A DNA stretch of 64,000 nt from Sphaerochaeta globosa str. Buddy (lineage in GTDB: Bacteria > Spirochaetota > Spirochaetia > Sphaerochaetales > Sphaerochaetaceae): contig NC_015152.1 of assembly GCF_000190435.1 (NCBI RefSeq), forward strand, positions 2,920,458-2,984,457, read 5' to 3'. Shown piece after piece: positions 60,860-64,000 of the stretch. The notes beneath the pieces were generated by a model, which worked only from the letters and a program-made list of their open reading frames with translations, was not told the DNA's origin and ran no database searches. Made by a program: the position numbers and the translations under genes. How positions within the stretch are numbered: position 1 is the stretch's first letter; every line of letters begins with the position of its first letter.

Positions 60860-61780
60860 TTACGAAAGATAGAGAGGATTACTGAAGGCAATACGACCAT
60901 ACTGGTCAATGCACTCAACCCTTACAAACTCCTTGTTGCCCCGAAGGATGGCGCTAAACTCGGTGATATCCTTGCCAAGTTTGCGAACAAAGTTCCTGTT
61001 CTCACCCTTGAAGATGATGCGGTCCACTGGCGAGCAAGTCACTGACACATATTCGCCTGAAACGTGGAAATCGTGGATTATCGGTCCCCCGGTCGCATAG
61101 TATTGCCCGTTGTCGAGAGCAGCAAGAATGTCTTTTTGGCTCTTGGAAGCTGACTTGACCATCACATAACCTCCGAAGCTGTCATTCTCCGGATGCCCAA
61201 ACGGCCAGCCATCACTGTGCACATAGCCGTTGTGATTATCGTCGGTGGCAACCGCAGGCCACCGCTTGCCATGCCTGAGACAGGTATCCCAGAAGTGTGA
61301 ACTCTCCCCCACCCGGTCATACCTTTCAGTGCCGTAGTTGAGAACCTCCAAGGCTGAGAAGCAATTAAAATTCTCAATATCACGATACTCCAGCAAGGAC
61401 CAATCGGGGTGGTTGAGCATGATCCAATACTCATTCTTGAGCTCCTCAATGAGGGCTATAGTTTGTTCAGGTGTGGTGATGTCGAACTGCTGGCCGTAAG
61501 CAAACCGTGTAGAGGATATGCGTTGGATGAAATTGAGATGAACTCTCTTCTGGTTGAGGTAGCAGGTCAGCTCAAAGCCTGGAATCATCAACAGGTTCTG
61601 GTAGTCTTCGTACTGAGTATAGACGTTGTGGTCCGTCAAACTGAGAAAGTCATAGCCTTTATCTGCATATGCCCTGATCACCGACGCCGGATGTAAATTC
61701 CCATCGGAGACCGTTGAATGACTGTGCAGGTTTCCTTTCAGCCAGATTCCTTGCTGTGCCACAAATGCTTTCTCCACCAT
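60860..61780 (-). CDS. PHP-domain metal-dependent phosphoesterase
   Basis: A 306-residue protein whose N-terminal PHP domain shows the metal-binding motifs GNLHSHSTVSDG (about 15-26), SLTDHNVY, GFELTCYL (Glu), LNHPDWSLL (His), and a late Asp and His in VATDDNHN. This is the CehA/TrpH-like group, which includes nucleoside phosphate phosphatases and carboxyl esterases. The C-terminal 70 residues form a beta-rich extension. GGAGG lies about 8 nt before ATG 61780; a frame from 61945 is unsupported. Substrate unknown. Confidence 0.85.
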   Translation of the reverse strand: MVEKAFVAQQGIWLKGNLHSHSTVSDGNLHPASVIRAYADKGYDFLSLTDHNVYTQYEDYQNLLMIPGFELTCYLNQKRVHLNFIQRISSTRFAYGQQFDITTPEQTIALIEELKNEYWIMLNHPDWSLLEYRDIENFNCFSALEVLNYGTERYDRVGESSHFWDTCLRHGKRWPAVATDDNHNGYVHSDGWPFGHPENDSFGGYVMVKSASKSQKDILAALDNGQYYATGGPIIHDFHVSGEYVSVTCSPVDRIIFKGENRNFVRKLGKDITEFSAILRGNKEFVRVECIDQYGRIAFSNPLYLS

Positions 61781-61835
61781 ATTCCACCTCCAACACATGT
61801 CATCATATCCTACTTTGTGCAGTCCTTGTCCTACG

Positions 61836-62573
61836 TTAGGGAAAAAGTATCCAATGCATGCGGATTGCCAGATCAAGGAGGTCATGGTCATCACCCGGAT
61901 GCCTAAAAACCCCGTACCTAGCCATCTGCAGCATTTGCGTATCACCGATGCTATTGCCGAATGCGATAGCAGCAGCCTTCAAGCCTGCTTCGTTAAGGCG
62001 TTCGACCTTGCCCTGTCCATATGGCAGGATGTGCAAGCCATCGGCTGCCAGACAGGTAAGACCTGAAAACGAGAAGAGTTCACAAAAAGAGTTCACCACC
62101 GCCAAGGGACTCGCCGACACAAGAAAGACATCCCTCTTCGCTTGGAGACAGGTTTGGAGGATGGCAAGCATGTGAGCTTCCTTCTTTACATACAGCCGAT
62201 GTGCAACCCCATCGAAGCTGAAAACAACAGGACTTCCACTGAAGGCATCAAAAGCCTGCTTACAAGCATGAAAGACCGTATCATACGGAAGATCCTGCAC
62301 ATAATCGCTGGTGATTTGATATGCCCTGTCCATCCGGCCTTGCTTTACAGCACTACCATAGGAGGCAAGAATCTCAGGTACTCGACCAGTTTGGGCTTGT
62401 GCAAGCAAGGAAATGTCGGCCTCTTTGATAGCCTGAGGCTCCTTTTGCAGTAACTCTGCGGCAAGCAACAGGAAAAATGAAGTCTCCCCAAGGTCCCCGG
62501 CAAACAATGTACCATCCATATCAAAGAGAACAGGTCCCTCGCCTTCACGGCACAACAATTGTACATCCAGCAT
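61836..62573 (-). CDS. HAD superfamily phosphatase, subfamily IB (SerB-like)
   Basis: A 245-residue HAD protein. Motif I is LFDMDGTLFAG with the nucleophile Asp (about 18), motif II SASPLAVV, and motif III/IV FGNSIGDTQML. A helical cap lies after motif I. Such IB proteins include phosphoserine phosphatase and several lipid or sugar phosphatases; the cap is not SerB-like enough to decide. GGGAGG lies about 6 nt before the ATG. It is separated from the PHP gene by 55 nt and may be co-transcribed with it. Confidence 0.87.
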   Translation of the reverse strand: MLDVQLLCREGEGPVLFDMDGTLFAGDLGETSFFLLLAAELLQKEPQAIKEADISLLAQAQTGRVPEILASYGSAVKQGRMDRAYQITSDYVQDLPYDTVFHACKQAFDAFSGSPVVFSFDGVAHRLYVKKEAHMLAILQTCLQAKRDVFLVSASPLAVVNSFCELFSFSGLTCLAADGLHILPYGQGKVERLNEAGLKAAAIAFGNSIGDTQMLQMARYGVFRHPGDDHDLLDLAIRMHWILFP

Positions 62574-62663
62574 CGCATCCTCCCAACCTAGACCATCCTT
62601 GCATACCTTCTCTCAGATTGCAACTTGCATGATTGGCTATGATGGACTAGAGTACTACTCCAT

Positions 62664-64000
62664 ATGGGAACGCATTCAAAACTCATGACCACCGGCTCCA
62701 TTCAAAGGAATCTACTCTCCTTTGCGATCCCCCTCTTTTTGGGAAATCTTTTTCAGCAACTCTACCACACCGCCGATTCCCTGGTGGTGGGGAACTTTGT
62801 CGGTAAGGAGTCGTTGGCTGCCATCTCATCCATCGGTTCACTGACCATGCTCATGATCGGACTCGTTCAGGGTATTTTTGTGGGAGCCGGGGTTGTCATA
62901 TCCAAAGCATTCGGGGAAGGTGATAAGGCTGCTGTGCAAAAAGCCGTCCATACCACCGTCGCACTCGGACTTGCAGGCAGCGTCCTTCTCACGTTGCTCG
63001 GGTACTACTTTGCTCCCCTCATTCTTATTTGGATGCAAACACCTGCCAGTGTTTTTGACGATGCCCAGCTCTATATACGCATCTATTTTTTGGGAGTGAG
63101 CTCGCTCATCCTCTACAACACCGCCAGCGGCATTCTCCAAGCAGTGGGAGATAGCAGGCATCCCCTGTACTTTCTCATCATTTCGGCAATAATCAACATT
63201 GTGCTGGATTTAGTGTTTGTTGCAGTATTTGACATGGGAATTGCAGGAACCGCCTATGCAACAATCATCGCCCAAGGGGTGAGCGCAATGCTCAGTTTCC
63301 GCCTGCTCTTCAACACAAGCGATATCATCAAGGTCAGACTCTCTCATATCCGTTTTCATAAGGGTTTCATTGGTCCCATCCTCAGGTTGGGAGTGCCTTC
63401 AGGTATCCAGAACTCGGTCACAAGCTTTGCAAACGTCATTCTTCAGTCCTCGATCAACCTCTTCGGACCATCGGCCATGGCCGGCAACGGAGCGTTCATG
63501 CGCATCCAAGGCTTTGCATTCATACCCATCACCGCCTTCGCCCTCGCCCTGACCACCTTCACGGGGCAAAACCTAGGAGCAGGTGAATACGAGCGAGTCC
63601 GCAAGGGAGCTCGTTTTGGCGTAGTCTTTGCCATGATCCTTGCTGAAACCATCGGGGCTTTGATGTACTTCGGTTCCGAGCCACTCATAGCCCTTTTCAG
63701 CCGTGATCCGGAGGTCCTCGCCTTCGGGGTGCAGAAATCACAGATTGCGAGTCTGTTCCTTTGGTCTCTCGCCCTCAGCCATGCGATGACAGGAATCTTC
63801 CGGGGGGCGGGCAAGTCCATCGTCCCGATGAGTGTCATGCTTGCTGTGTGGTGTATTTTCCGCATTATCTTCATCCAGGTGGGACTTGCCATCATCATGG
63901 ATATCCGCGTCGTATACTGGGCTTATCCGGTTACCTGGACGATCAGCGCAATACTATTTGTCCTCTATTACTTTCTGGTCGACTGGATGGGCCAAACAAA
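62664..64000 (+). CDS. MATE family efflux transporter, 3' end beyond window
   Basis: Reading from ATG 62664 the frame is open to the right edge, giving 445 residues and nearly the full MATE length. Typical segments are NLLSFAIPLFLGNLFQQLYHTADSLVVGNFVG at the start and FGEGDKAAVQKAVHTTVALG later. The second half repeats them (GVPSGIQNSVTSFANV, LTTFTGQNLGAGE). A later in-frame ATG at 62685 is also possible. No clear ribosome site precedes either. It is not closely similar in motif detail to the MATE protein at 2900. Substrate unknown. Confidence 0.9.
   Translation, partial: MGTHSKLMTTGSIQRNLLSFAIPLFLGNLFQQLYHTADSLVVGNFVGKESLAAISSIGSLTMLMIGLVQGIFVGAGVVISKAFGEGDKAAVQKAVHTTVALGLAGSVLLTLLGYYFAPLILIWMQTPASVFDDAQLYIRIYFLGVSSLILYNTASGILQAVGDSRHPLYFLIISAIINIVLDLVFVAVFDMGIAGTAYATIIAQGVSAMLSFRLLFNTSDIIKVRLSHIRFHKGFIGPILRLGVPSGIQNSVTSFANVILQSSINLFGPSAMAGNGAFMRIQGFAFIPITAFALALTTFTGQNLGAGEYERVRKGARFGVVFAMILAETIGALMYFGSEPLIALFSRDPEVLAFGVQKSQIASLFLWSLALSHAMTGIFRGAGKSIVPMSVMLAVWCIFRIIFIQVGLAIIMDIRVVYWAYPVTWTISAILFVLYYFLVDWMGQT

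Noticed and set aside
1-64000. CRISPR array, insertion sequence, prophage or replication origin
   Set aside because: No regularly spaced repeats, transposase, phage structural gene or DnaA-box cluster was seen on either strand.

Overview
The window reads as chromosomal DNA of a free-living, fermentative, saccharolytic bacterium. The gene set suggests a Sphaerochaeta-like spirochaete: carotenoid genes crtI-crtB, many TRAP/TTT/ABC uptake systems with local regulators, acetolactate decarboxylase, a GTP-type PEP carboxykinase and several c-di-GMP proteins. That assignment is inferred from gene content, not from a marker gene. About 55 protein genes and one tRNA are packed densely on both strands. 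I see no insertion sequence, integrase, prophage gene, CRISPR array or rRNA.

Layout. 1-2.3 kb: crtI-crtB (crtB runs off the left edge). 2.4-5.1 kb: a YhcH-like protein, a MATE exporter and a lipoprotein form of acetolactate decarboxylase. 5.2-12.2 kb: a tripartite tricarboxylate transporter with an oxidoreductase and a VOC protein, preceded by a good sigma-54 promoter and an adjacent PrpR-type sigma-54 activator. 12.4-17.9 kb: a TRAP transporter, two aldolases and a GntR regulator, evidently one sugar-acid catabolic unit. 17.9-20.0 kb: a B12-binding protein with the residues of CarH-type photoreceptors, followed 1 nt later by a diguanylate cyclase. 20.1-20.9 kb: a TipA-like MerR regulator with its own 19-bp-spacer promoter. 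20.9-23.4 kb and again 39.1-41.1 kb: two versions of a module pairing a DUF1538 membrane protein with tandem P-II-like proteins.

23.6-41.1 kb is mostly housekeeping: an aldo/keto reductase, peptidase, PanE-like reductase, RNase D-like protein, Fe-alcohol dehydrogenase, NCS2 permease, WYL regulator, PEPCK, a cyclic-nucleotide-domain protein, a U32 protein, a Nudix protein and Asd. Two small genes sit here, one of them a 48-aa membrane peptide at 31067-31213. 41.3-44.7 kb: tRNA-Ala(GGC), an ice-binding-like lipoprotein with a long leader region, a CDP-alcohol phosphatidyltransferase and a beta-lactamase-fold hydrolase. 45-50.6 kb: a sugar ABC transporter, a GH4 glycosidase and a LacI regulator, with a perfect palindromic operator at the promoter. 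50.7-53.2 kb: a polar amino-acid ABC transporter. 53.3-64 kb: a methyltransferase, two EAL phosphodiesterases with degenerate GGDEF domains, a LysR/EamA divergent pair, an exported protein, a PHP protein, a HAD phosphatase and a second MATE protein cut by the right edge.

Two expression themes recur. Several genes have no Shine-Dalgarno sequence but a -10 hexamer 5-6 nt before the ATG, as expected of leaderless mRNAs; two of these promoters begin 8 nt after the upstream gene's terminator stem. Three transporter operons carry a strong hairpin between the binding-protein gene and the permease genes. The most promising under-described systems are the DUF1538/P-II module, present twice in opposite gene order, and the B12 photoreceptor-diguanylate cyclase pair.
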